Assembly (NCBI GenBank): GCA_903813345.2
Contig: CAIIXF020000004.1
Span: 6,965,525-7,029,524, forward strand
DNA length: 64,000 nt
Direction: 5' to 3'
From: Owenia fusiformis
Taxonomy: Eukaryota > Annelida > Polychaeta > Sabellida > Oweniidae
Positions 44,701-54,428 of this stretch are shown here, piece after piece. Within the stretch, counting starts at the first letter, position 1; the number at the start of each line of letters is the position of its first letter. The notes beneath the pieces are model-generated. The model had not been told where the DNA came from. It did no database searches and was given only the letters and a program-made list of their open reading frames with translations. The translations under genes were made by a program, and so were the position numbers.

Positions 44701-46267
44701 GAGCGACTCCAAAAGAGCGAGATGGATATTGTTTTTGTCACATTTTAGATACACATTAGAGGTCAGGAGCGGTAAATTAAATGCGAATGCAGATTTTGCC
44801 TCCAGAGTAGAACACACTCCAGTGCAGGATTCAGATCTACAGCAGGAACACCACGAAGAGATACGTAGAATGGTAATGCCAGAATGTCAACCACAAATTC
44901 ACGCTGCGATAGGGAAAACCCCACTATCCCTAGATAATTTACCCTTCCAGCCTTCCGGCCCAATATCAAAATTGCAGCCAGAAGATTTGAAATTCTTCGA
45001 TCCACTAGCTAGGTACACAGACCAACAGGAAACGTCAACACAAGCAAACACACCCACGCTAGAAGACCTGTGGGACACGTACGAAACCGACCCCGACTCA
45101 ACAAAACAGTATCATACCCAAAGTCACTCAGCCAAACAAACTACGGATGTTGATATGGACCAAACAACTTCAGAAGTATTGAACCCCATACCGAGCGATA
45201 TTATCATGGAAACCACAGACACAGAGGCCACAGCAAACCCCGTTCACAAAATTACTACGGATAGGCCCACGCAAAGAACGACAAATCTGAATAACCATTC
45301 GACGGCTTCGACAAGTGAAACCGCTAACGAACAGGGAACTCCACCCGCGCCTGACGAACAGCAAGATGAAATGGCAAATATCCAGGAAACTGACACGGTA
45401 AATAGCCAAGCAGACCCGTACACCAATACACCCGAGATGGAGGAATTAAGGCAGCTACAACTCACCGACCCTTTCTGTAGCCCATTAATTCAATATTTAC
45501 ATACAAATGTACTACCAGATAACAACAGCGAGGCCAGAAAATTGTTGTTACAGGCAGATAGCTTCCTTATGATTGACAACGTCCTGTATCACAAACATTA
45601 CGACCATCACTCCCACGCCATGATAAATAGGCTAGTTATACCCAATTGTCTAGTTGACACCATTCTCTTCGCATCCCATGATCAGATTCTTAGCGGACAT
45701 CTAGGCATCCTTAAAACAAAAGCAAGGGTATTACAAAAGTATTACTGGCCGAAACAATCACAAGATGTTGAAAATTGGGTGAAATCATGCGTACCATGTA
45801 ATTCACGCAGAATTCGGAGAAAACACGAACAACCAATTCAGCCTATTCCAGCGCCATCGGCAGTCTGGGAAATGATTAGTATTGACACATTAGGGCCCCT
45901 GACAACAACACATGACAAAAACAGGTTCATTATATGTATCTCTGATCATTTATCCAAATACTCCATAGCACTAGCAACCCCAGATCAACAGGCTGCAACA
46001 GTGGCGACATTACTCTTTCACCGAGTAATATGTATTTTTGGCTGCCCAGGGGTCATAATATCCGACAACGGGACTAATTACGTTAGTCAACTCGTCCAAG
46101 AGCTATGCAAAATGTTCCTCATTGATAAAAGACAAACTCTGCCGTATAACCCCCGTGCAAACGGCCTCATTGAAGCAGGGAACAAAATCCTCGCGAAAAT
46201 GCTCTCCATATATGTGTCACAACACCACAAAGATTGGGATCTAATCTGTATATTGATATCACATTAA
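41756..46267 (+). CDS. pol: Retrotransposon Pol (protease, RT, RNase H, integrase), C-terminus truncated
   Basis: Ordered Ty3/gypsy Pol. Protease LLDSGATISG is near residue 275. Reverse transcriptase has the YLDDLILFS active site near 752 and the YYRRFLKDYSRISRPL region near 840. RNase H is ETDACNKGLGACLTQ near 900. An H-H-C-C integrase zinc site (HLGILKTKARVLQ ... CVPC) lies near 1320-1350. The integrase core acids are in SIDTLGPL, ISDNGTNYVS and NGLIEAGNK (about 1375-1470). All catalytic motifs are present and the frame is open throughout. The last residues (LICILISH) are read from the fused LTR, so the natural C-terminus is lost. About 250 N-terminal residues before the protease are low-complexity and polar. 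Confidence 0.93.
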   Translation: MYAISGLHSYDDLDVQDSNSCSSETLSLENLNDAQSFGDQSRSCPRATPPLSMNPYCATISSIGDVVDELGMTIAETCSGVSNGSHSSDKRSAFAMTPNGAGDQSRLRPRAATPFNLVCKSSSDQCKPGELPPSEKEQENEINNSDDVTFDEYIPSENRAPTYEYPPPETIPQNNHADRLEPTVNLLKAPYPNHVQSDHNYACQTNDNFVLFNEDCAEETIENANNNHINHNINNEHETISHSNQHSFSVNMEPIFHDNIIRIKLLGQHCYALLDSGATISGINKDWFEKFPWAQNSLQKSDCGGVEITNGTSMKITGLIKLPIIIGQTTTAVEFHIIDNLAHPVILGTNFLTEHQAVVDFCKNTLKYSVPRSTDIIAGTKVTIPARSEVVLTLNLKRKMPDNVLGICSQPESAAKRPLLMAISLSKTSNQMVQTRLVNATTVDLTIQNNERIGKFECIDSKAKIIPLDLYTSKGERKYPTGTSGHTENKQTNPDLQNGNTQFINQQYDGLSARPLEINAINSLNPEAVPTKRTSETLTDRSNWSIHSELDFKDSILSENQKLELTSVLEKNVEAFSSPGNELGFTDLIEHEINLKPNAKIFRQRPYPCSPAKRALITTEVNKLLDMGVVQPSKSAWSAPIVLIKKGEKVRLCVDWRGLNPMTQFDAYRMPDLQELLDSMAQTKGRYWSCLDMFKAYFQVKLAPQSRELTAFSTHDGLFEFTRCGQGLVGSPSTFVRLMDQLFRGLQYQNLYIYLDDLILFSPTWDHHLALINETLSRIKKAGLKISLSKCQWGKDEVLYLGHILSEHGYKPDPAKCKMVRDFPTPNSVKSVRMFLGLSGYYRRFLKDYSRISRPLTELTKKDIEFVWGPEQQQALDTLKAGICEHAMLLYPDFSLPFILETDACNKGLGACLTQEIDGKEKAISFSGRALTPTEAKYATIDLELLAIVYGVKKFRHYLEVSEFIIRTDHAPLKFLINTKQLSDSKRARWILFLSHFRYTLEVRSGKLNANADFASRVEHTPVQDSDLQQEHHEEIRRMVMPECQPQIHAAIGKTPLSLDNLPFQPSGPISKLQPEDLKFFDPLARYTDQQETSTQANTPTLEDLWDTYETDPDSTKQYHTQSHSAKQTTDVDMDQTTSEVLNPIPSDIIMETTDTEATANPVHKITTDRPTQRTTNLNNHSTASTSETANEQGTPPAPDEQQDEMANIQETDTVNSQADPYTNTPEMEELRQLQLTDPFCSPLIQYLHTNVLPDNNSEARKLLLQADSFLMIDNVLYHKHYDHHSHAMINRLVIPNCLVDTILFASHDQILSGHLGILKTKARVLQKYYWPKQSQDVENWVKSCVPCNSRRIRRKHEQPIQPIPAPSAVWEMISIDTLGPLTTTHDKNRFIICISDHLSKYSIALATPDQQAATVATLLFHRVICIFGCPGVIISDNGTNYVSQLVQELCKMFLIDKRQTLPYNPRANGLIEAGNKILAKMLSIYVSQHHKDWDLICILISH

Positions 46268-46378
46268 TTTACAACGAAATAAAGAGATAGAAATTATTTA
46301 TTGATTTAAATCCTGAGTTGGTTGATAAGTATTTCGAGTAGGAAACAAGATTGTAATCACTAAAGAGTGATTACAACA
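46236..46378 (+). repeat. Partial 3' LTR fused to pol
   Basis: Matches 40317-40458 of the 5' LTR; the U3 and start of R are absent. It begins inside the pol reading frame at GGGATCTAATCTG. Confidence 0.88.
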
Positions 46379-46580
46379 CTAGGAAGTGCCCTTTGAGACC
46401 TCCAACTAAAAATAGGTTGAAAACATTAGAGACACAAATAACCAAAACTTATCAAAATCAAGTCTGAAAGTGCACGATTATGCTACCTTGGTTTTGTGAA
46501 ATCTATAATAAATATTGCAATTCCATTTCGCAAATATCGTCTGCTAAAATTAAAATATTAGGGTTCGATCAAGCTGGATA

Positions 46581-46919
46581 ATGTGGCGCATATTATTCCA
46601 GGATGTTCACAATAGAAGAGGTTTACGCTTATTCAGAGACAGGAGTCAGCCGTTAGAGATGACTGACGATGAGATATTAAACAGATATCGCATGCCGAGG
46701 CCACTCATTCTTGAGTTGATTAATATATTAGATGGGGATCTAGCGTCAAGAACAAGGAATCCTCAGGCAATTTCATGTCAGCTAAAAGTATTCATTTCAT
46801 TACGATTTTATGCTACAGGTTGTATGCAAATGATAAATGGAGATATATTCGGGGTATCCCAACCTACTGTTTCGAACATTGTTGCTGAGGTATCGGCGGT
46901 TTTCTCTAGGTAGGCTATA
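46581..46919 (+). pseudogene. PIF/Harbinger transposase fragment (HARBI1-like), 110 aa
   Basis: N-terminal part of a HARBI1-type nuclease: RYRMPRPLILELINIL, then LKVFISLRFYATGCMQ and GDIFGVSQPTVSNIV, the helix-turn-helix-like signature of the family. The frame ends at TAG after VFSR; CTAG|GTAGGC there could instead be a splice donor, but the catalytic DDE part is not found downstream. It is probably a relic of the transposon delimited by 39791-48856. Confidence 0.8.
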
Positions 46920-47014
46920 TCAGTCGGACTAATTACAAAGACACCGTGTCTTGTTTTCAAGATGGGCTGCCTTCCAGTGACAGATCTAGATTTTCGCAAG
47001 ATATATATAGGTTA

Positions 47015-47172
47015 TGTAGTGGGAGGGATTCAATATGGGTTTTATTATGATGGACAATATGATATTTACCGAGAGCCCGGAGGGTCAGAATGAAATACCA
47101 AATTGTCCCTCACAATATGTGAAATATCAAATTGTCATGAGGAATAAACCCATATTTAATCCCGACCAGTAA
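47015..47172. repeat. Foldback element with GGGAGGGATT/AATCCCGACC arms
   Basis: Arms GTGGGAGGGATTCAATATGG and the near-inverse ending AAACCCATATTTAATCCCGA flank a core with GAGAGCCCGGAGGG. It has the same design as the palindromes at 1676-1811 and 47985-48090. Confidence 0.6.
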
Positions 47173-47984
47173 ATTAGCTTTTTATTCCATGATATTCATA
47201 ACTGTCTTCATAAAATCATTAGTTAGATTTTTCTATGAAAAAATGGTATATTTAATCAAGAAAATATGACTTAGCTTTATGATATTTTTAAATATAAAAA
47301 AATTATTGTACATGTGTAACATAAACACATCAACATCAAAACATTCAGCAATACGTAAGCATTTTTGTCTGTGTCAGAGCGATGATGATAAAACTGGAAT
47401 TCGTTTTTCACATAAGAACATCATTTTAGCATGCTATATCGACCCAACTGATTGAAAGAGGAAGCCTTGTTTGGCAAAAATTTTCAATACGATTTTTCTC
47501 AATATCAAAAATATTCCCGGTTATTCATCGGGAATTAGTAGTATCATGGGATAAATAGAGATTATCATATATGAGGTTCAGGATATTGAACTATAGGATG
47601 ATCTGTTTATACCATACCAATCTTGGTCATTTTGTTCACGCTGTTCAATTGGCCGGAGTTCAGAAAATGTCCAACCAACCGTAAGAATTCATTTAGAATA
47701 GCCTGATTTTCAGATATTCATCCACATTTATTTCTGAAATCCTTGTTTAACAGGGATACGCTCATTTCCTTCCTTCAAACAGATCGCAATTGTCTGCCTT
47801 TTCTCCATTATCGTTTACAGTAATTATGCTCATGTTACAAAAATGAACCAATATGCGAACGGCGATTATGACGTCAGCGGGCAGATATACTATATCTGCC
47901 CGCTCAGAGCGGGACGTATAGCTATATCTGACCGCTGATGAAAATATATAGAGGTTATTTAATGGGAGGTTTTTGATACAGGGT

Positions 47985-48240
47985 ATATCTGAGGGAAATA
48001 CAATATATCAACCCGAGGGACCGTAGGGACCGAGGGTTGATATATTGTATTTACCGAGGGATATACCCTGTATCAAAAATCGAGCATTTAATAACTGATT
48101 TATTCTATACTTAGTAGATTGTTAGGAATAATAGCAAAGTCCCCTGGCTCAGTAGATATATATGTCTCCCGCTCACGTCACATATCAGTTATATTCCCGC
48201 ATGTTATATACCTATAACACTACTAAGTATGGAATAAAAG
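47985..48240. mobile_element. Palindromic (foldback) element, copy B
   Basis: Hairpin 47985-48090 (GATACAGGGTATATCTGAGG and its inverse) surrounds GAGGGACCGTAGGGACCGAG. The flank up to 48235 (CGGGAATATAA..., CTATAACACTACTAAGTATG) is the reverse complement of the head of copy A at 1585-1690. The match over both flank and hairpin design shows one element family in opposite orientations. Confidence 0.65.
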
Positions 48241-48431
48241 TTTGTATTACATACCTAGCGAAGCATTTGTATGGAAGTCAATGGGAAAGTTAGCGAGCTA
48301 TATCCACCGATATTACCCGATTACCCCGATATAGCCCGCTTACCTCGTTTTGATATTAGATTTCTTTAATAACCATGATAATATCATGACGTCACGTCAT
48401 TGATACAAAGTAACCATGGGAACAAAGGCAT

Positions 48432-48553
48432 GTAATACATCAGTTATGTCACTATGACGTGAAATATGCCTTCGTTCTTGCCCAAATATAGAGCCTCCCA
48501 AGGTCGGCCTATATTGGGAGAACTCAGGCATATTTCACGTCATAGTGACATAA
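48432..48553. repeat. Perfect inverted repeat, arms about 35 nt
   Basis: GTTATGTCACTATGACGTGA ... AGGCATATTTCACGTCATAG pair around a loop of about 50 nt containing AGCCTCCCAAGGTC and CTATATTGGGAG. Each arm carries a TGACGT word. Probably another foldback core. Confidence 0.75.
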
Positions 48554-48859
48554 CCTCTAATTACAAACCAGCTTTATGTATGTACCTATAACACGTCCAA
48601 GTATGGGATTGACACATCCGCACTGGCGTAAACATACATAGACATTAAAAAATCGATAAATCTATTTTGAGCTCTAAGTTTAAATTTCCCGCGTTTCCAA
48701 TTTATTTGCGATTAGCATACTGTTGCGTCTGCGTTGCGTCTGCGTTTGCGTGAAGCGCGTAATACGACGCAAACCATGATTTGCGCTTGCGAATAATGTT
48801 GATTCGCAAGCGCAACGCAAATCGCAACGCTAATTTAGCGCTGACCGGATAATGAGGGC

Positions 48860-49617
48860 TCAGGACTCGTATAGATGGCAGTTAACTACTAGGTTGTTTT
48901 TCACATCTGGCCCATTGGTTTGTGTGTAAATATTACACTACATATATCAATTAAATATCATATTTTCCATCATTATTATTTACAAATATGTTTTAAGATT
49001 CAAAATCAAAAGGTTTGGGTTATTTTCATTTAAATTTATCTTGGAGATTTCTCCGCTCAAATAAATGCGATTAGTCATTTGGTGATTGACGTCATTTGAT
49101 TTTTCGGCAATGGAATGGCTTGGAAAAAGAGGGGGGGGGGGTCGAAGATGACATCGTCTATTATGTAAATCTGTATTGAGATAACCTACCGTTTGTGGGA
49201 ATTAGCCTATAACTTATATCGTTAGCTCTCGATCTTTAGTCATTTTTGCAAACTATCTTATTTTAGCCATAATAGCGAGGCGTGCACAGGAAAGCCACTT
49301 CAACATGTATAAATGAGAAAAACTCGAGATTACCGCCAATTATTTATTTCAAATCACCTTTTTACACGTATATCATCGATGCTACACGATTTAGTCTGTT
49401 ATATTTGACCAATGTCTGATTAAATTAAACTTATGTACCAATGTCCTCTGCATTGCACTTATTACAAATTAAATGAAAAAAGAAATGTCAAAATAAAAGT
49501 ACCAACAACCGAGTAATTATATATCGACACGACCTCATGTCTCGACTAGTCACAGAGACGCCGTACGATTAATGTCTAGTGTCTCATATATGTATAATGA
49601 CGTCATAGGTCCACTGT
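48860..49617. other. Intergenic, 3' side of the stress-protein gene
   Basis: No gene seen. TTTATT at 49343-49348 gives a minus-strand AATAAA that could end the stress-protein transcript. The words GTCTAGTGTCTC and ATGACGTCAT form a short local duplication at 49572-49626. A poly(G) run lies near 49131. Confidence 0.4.
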
Positions 49618-52600
49618 CTAGTGTCTCCTGAGATGTACTGTGACGGGAACTTTGGCGTGGTGGAGGACATAGTCGGAGACGCTGCCAAGAATTGTGCGGC
49701 GTATGGCGCCCATTCCCCGGGAGCCAATGACGATGTGGTCCACTCCCTCGCTCTCTGCCACCTGACAGATAGCGTCCCCTGCCCCTGCTACCTGCTGCTG
49801 TACGTGGACCTTATGTTTCACCTGAAACACAGAATTGACTTGGTCAAAACATGTTCTTTAAAACAATTTAATAGAGGGCCCACGCATACAAACTAATCGC
49901 ATAGCTGACGTCATTATATTTTTCTGCGTGCGCCTTGAAGTTCACGTTCACGCTCTCTTGAATACCTGTAGTTTGACCTCTCTGATTAATAAAATTGACG
50001 TAGTTCAATTCCAAGTTTTATTTCTCTTCATATATTTAAAATACAATTGCAATACACTTGCCAAATCAACAAACAAACAAGGAAAGGCTAAGCATACCTT
50101 GAGATCCTGGAGGCGTTTCTGGAAATGTTTGATTAGCTCATCGGTGGCCTCTTTATGCTCTTGGACTACCCTCTCCCAGTCGCCGCCAGAAATAGCCATT
50201 CCTGAACAAACGGTAAAAAGTAAAGAGTATCGTTTTTGGATATGGGTCGGGTCCGCGAAAATGTAAGTTAGCTGTAACTTTGAAGTTTTTTTTACATCAG
50301 TGATGAAGTTATGATATCTTCCACTCTGCTTAAAACAGTTCAACTGATAGAATAATGAAAGGTGCCATCTATGTTAATATGGGAAATCGAATCGTGTAAT
50401 TTTAAACAAATAGATAAAGTTTGCAACTTTCAGCCCAGCCCCAAGGCACCATGAGAATAAAGGTTCGACTCATTTTCGGTCAGAGCATATCTACGTAAGC
50501 AATGTGCAGTCATAACTTTTGATGCCGCTTCGGCGTCGATTTGGTGCCGCTTCGACGGTGTACATGTGGTGCTAAAACGGATACCAGATTTTGACACCAG
50601 GTGGGCGAAAAACATTAGCTATTGACAGGACATAGAATTCCAACACCAAATCTCGGTCCAGTTTTGAAAAATAGAATTGCCCAAATTGCCCAATAGAATT
50701 GCCCAAATGTTTATGACGAAACGGCACGAAATATTATATCGAAAGTTTATAATAAATTAAATACTTACTAGTATATACTTAAACTTAAAAGCTTATGTTG
50801 TATTTGTCTGAACAAAACACATGATTACTAATTATCTTAATAACAAGCAATCAATATTAAAGTGTAAAGATTCATTTTTCATTAAGGTGCGCCGGTGCGG
50901 GGTTATGTCCGAGAGGTATCTTGAAATTATTGCTTGATATAATCTATCAAATGACCCTAGATGAAGAAATTCATCCCCGAATAACCCAACTGGTATTATT
51001 TGAAAAATATTATTGATACAGTATAGACGGATCATATTGTCAAATTATATCAAAAACTTTTGAATACAATATTTTTAGAGGACAAAACGAAATTTGAACT
51101 CGTACTCATTTTGCAGAAGCATGGGGGATTTGAAGCGAATTGAGAGCAAATTCGAAAATTGTCTCATCTATATCCATCTTTATCCTTATTTTTCCTTAAA
51201 ATATTTAACAAAAAGTGAGACGAAATAACCAAGTAATGCGTGAACTTAGTAAACATATAATTGTTCAGAAAATTATTAAAAATACGATATTATTGTTTAA
51301 AGCCGATGCAGGGCCATTGGACTGCACCCCAAATAAGTTTGCAATTTGGGGGTGGGGCTGTTAAACTGTAATATAGTATATATAGGCAGAGGGTAGTTTA
51401 TAACTAGACTCTGCGAACGGGGTACTAAATTAAGCAAATAACACACAAGTAAGCATATGGGTGAGTCAAACGTACCGGGTTTGTTTGACTCTTGCTCTTT
51501 GGTTTCTGGAGTTTGATCCTGGGGCTTGGTGCTGCATGCTAAGCTGTACAAGGTTTCTGTGGAATTCAGTTGAAGGAAAATATGTTATTCAGTTTAGGCT
51601 TGAGAGTTTAGGCTTTGAGATTGTTTACATGTTTATGCCACATCATGAGAAGCCAACCAACTTATTGTTTATGATCCATTGATTGTGTTGTCATGACGAC
51701 AAATCAACCATGTGTTGACAGCAAACAACAATGATAACCATGGCAACACAAAAAGCCTAGAGATAGATCTATATTGTTTGGATTGGAAATAAATCTTTAA
51801 TTGTATTACCATGACAACGCGCCGGATAACTCAATTGTGAATGCATTTGAATCATTTGATCATATCACCATGACAACAGACCAAACAACATAAAACTAGA
51901 ATACTTGTGAATGTTACCACTCACCGCGACAACGAAATAATAAATGAACACTTACCATAACAACGAATCAGAAAAGCCAAGTGTGAATCATTTGATTGTC
52001 TTAGAATGGCAACAAACCAGACAAAAAATAAAGTGAATAAATAATCATTTTTACTTAATAAAGGAATCCAAAATGCAACCAATTGTAAAATGACGTAAAA
52101 AATGACTTATCTGAATGCATGGATATTCATATTTTGACAATCATCAGTTAAGATTAATCCACTAGTTAATACATTGAGAAGTGAAATCGTGCGTCAAGCT
52201 TGAATGTTCGCAAATAAAAAGTACACAATAAGCATCAATATATTCTCATTTTGTTAGGGCTAGGATTTTATTAGAATTTAGAACTTTTTGTATCAACGTG
52301 ATATTGACTGCATAGTCTTGCTTAAAAGACCCTGTACTCCCCCCCCCCCCTTATTCTTCTCTCTGTATATTGCCAGGTAAATATAGTGAAGGTGACGGGG
52401 GGGGGTGGATACAGTCTTTGAGCAAGACTATTGACTGCATAGCATGCAGTACAATTACACGCATGTATAGTATTAGTAAATAGCATGGCCATGGACTTTT
52501 CAACATTTTTGAGCTTTTTACTCTGCAAATTGCAATCTAATAATCTAACTTCAACTTTTCGATATTCAGTTATTGTGTTTTGTGAACTTCAAGTTTATGA

Positions 52601-54428
52601 TGTGAATCTCCTTTTCAATGCTAGCCCATGTTTCAAGTGACTATGCGCTAAACTGCAACTTTAACCGATTTAATTTAATCAATGTCTCACCTGTGTCGAA
52701 TGTATAATACGGGAAGTTGGGCTGCTCTGGGCAGTGGGCTAGAATAATCTCCGTATCTTCTTTGTGGATATTCTCAAAGTACCCTGCAATCATGTATGAA
52801 ACGTGCAAATGATTATTGTAATGCCGTTATACGGTTTCAATGACATAAACGTACTACACTAAAACCTGTGTATATTGAACATTTTTTTGCCGAGAAAAAA
52901 TGTTCAATGGTGGTAGGTGTTCACTACAGAGAGGGTGATTTATACAGAAGTCAGTGGACTATGTGTGGAGGAAGGATGTCCATTAGATACAGGTGCTCAC
53001 TAAAGAGAGGTGTTCACTAAGACAGGTTTTACTGTATGTACTTATACCCTGAGGGTCACATACTCCGAACGCAGGGCTCTCAGACATCATCCACTGCGTC
53101 CTTCTCCCCGAGGTACGGTTGAGTTGTAGAGGCCCGTGGTTTGGAGAATGTGAGGGACAGAGCCTAGTTCATGGTATATGGAACTCTATTTTAAAGGAAT
53201 AAAATTATAAAAGAAAAGGTACAGACATACAATCATGCATTTATAAAATTAGCCCAAGTGTTATTAACATTAGCCACATTTAGTGTAAAAATGGCCACTC
53301 GTTACTCGTTAGACATAATCTGTTAATAATGGAGCTCCTGACAATGAGATCATATGTTTTATAATAATCATGATAAAATGATGAAAATGATACCCATTTT
53401 TCAAATGGAAAATAACAAAAATTAAGTTTATTTAATAACGAGGGCCCGAGGATCCGTTAGATTTTGCATCATCCAAGGTTTGCTATATCAGTGAATTCCA
53501 GGTTCATGGACAATATTGATTGCAATTAATAAAGGTTATCACTGATGTGTTCCGAGTTGTTAACGTGTAGTCATATAACGGTAAATTAAAGCGACTGTTT
53601 CTGTCTGCAGCAGATGCAGAACCAACAATTGGTTATCGCATTCTTTTTATTTCAATAATATTATTGATCTAATTTACAGATCGATATTTTTATTGGGTGT
53701 GTGCTATGAGTAAACCGAGTAGAATGTTGATACTGGTATACGATTCTACGACTGAATGTAGGACCCGGGAGGATAACTAAAGCCAGACACAGAATCAAAG
53801 AAGTGGGGGGGGGGGCTGATCCAGGGAGGCCCATGCCCTCCCCCCCTCCCCCCAGAATGGGCCAAGAAAAATGTTGTAGGACCTCAATTAGTGGGCCTTT
53901 ATGGGCATTACTTGGCCTTTTTGCATTGTTTTCAAATTGTAGGCGAATTTATCAAAAATGGGCCTTTAATTTTCAAAAAGTGGGCCCAATTTGGGGTTTT
54001 AGGGCCCCAAATGCGCAGCCATTGTAAGCTTACGCCGTCCAATACTGGACCTTCACTCATCGGTTTAGCCTACATTTCCTACGTTAGTAGAGGATCTGAG
54101 AATGCGGGAGGCCGGGACAACATCAACATCCTCTGAGATTATGGGGACCCCATTATAATCCTCTTAGATTATGGGACCCCATTATAATCCTCTGAGATTA
54201 TGGGGACCCCATTATAATCCTCTGAGATTATGGGGGCCGCATTATAATACCATCCATGATCCACCCAAGTCCCTTCATGACCCATCCCCACATAATTTCC
54301 CACCGCCCCCTCCCTCTCCCCAAAAACTCTCACTTACATGAGAAAGCTTCCTCAGATTGGGGCGAGGCATCAACTGCTATCAGAACCCTTCTGAGACGAG
54401 TATCTGCTGATTCTTCAATTGTGGCCAT
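49618..54428 (-). CDS. Universal stress protein (UspA family), 163 aa, 4 exons
   Basis: Cytosolic nucleotide-binding stress protein of the UspA alpha/beta fold. Exons 54338-54428, 52691-52783, 50098-50201, 49618-49821; splice sites T|GTAAGTG, TTGCAG|GG, CACAG|GTGAG, TTCAG|GA, CAAG|GTATGC, TTTCAG|GTG; phases 1, 1, 0; total 492 nt. The N-terminal strand is RRVLIAVDASPQSEEAF (13-29), with the conserved aspartate at 20. Then come FENIHKEDTEIILAHCP and a long helix (ELIKHFQKRLQDLK). The C-terminal ATP-binding signature GSRGMGAIRRTILGS (128-142) is complete (G-x2-G-x9-G-S), so it is of the ATP-binding type. It ends VPVTVHLRRH. It diverges from a paralogue starting at 56195. Its biological role in animals is poorly defined. 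Confidence 0.95.
50340..52680. other. Intron 2 of the stress-protein gene; one small element
   Basis: No nested gene recognised. At 51480-52030 the motif CCATGACAAC and near-variants (ACCATGGCAAC, ACCATAACAAC) recur irregularly. 52314-52428 is described separately. Confidence 0.45.
52314..52428. mobile_element. 115-bp inverted-repeat element with 11-bp target duplication
   Basis: Ends AGTCTTGCTTAAAAGAC and GTCTTTGAGCAAGACT, flanked on both sides by ATTGACTGCAT (52303-52313 and 52429-52439). Inside are CTGTACTCCCCC and GGGGGTGGATACAG. No coding capacity. Confidence 0.75.
53790..54025. repeat. GGGCC/GGCCC dispersed repeat
   Basis: Same family as 8364-8470 and 10735-10957: GGGCCAAGAAAAATGTTGTA, TTATCAAAAATGGGCC, GGGCCCAATTTGGGGTTTTA. 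It lies in intron 1 of the stress-protein gene. Open frames here are by-products. Confidence 0.6.
54130..54245. repeat. 30-bp tandem repeat, about 4 copies
   Basis: TTATGGGGACCCCATTATAA followed by TCCTCTGAGA repeats four times; each unit contains the palindrome GGGGACCCC. Confidence 0.85.

Larger units (their letters stand above)
40149..46378 (+). mobile_element. Ty3/gypsy LTR retrotransposon, 3' end deleted
   Basis: The 5' LTR is about 40149-40458 (starts TGTACTGCC, TATATAAG at 40261, AATAAA at 40359, ends TTACAACA). A primer-binding site, TGGTGCCGTTGCC, begins at 40460. Gag and pol follow. The 3' LTR is represented only by 46236-46378, matching 40317-40458, so its first ~170 bp and the end of pol are missing. 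The break occurs at GGGATCTAATC, just downstream of the expected transcription start, so it falls in R. Confidence 0.92.
39791..48856. mobile_element. Composite ~9.1-kb TIR element (probable Harbinger) with nested insertions
   Basis: The ends CTCATTATCCGGTC and GACCGGATAATGAG are exact inverses and are flanked by GGC (39788-39790, 48857-48859). Both subterminal zones are full of GCAAATCGCA/GCGTTTGCG words, which look like transposase-binding repeats. Inside are a PIF/Harbinger transposase fragment, a Ty3/gypsy retrotransposon and palindromic elements. GGC is not the usual TWA target site, so the family assignment is tentative, as is the idea that this is one element rather than two same-family ends. 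Confidence 0.6.

Noticed and set aside
53803-54136. Two open frames (+), 74 and 81 codons
   Set aside because: They fall in the GGGCC-type dispersed repeat inside an intron on the other strand.
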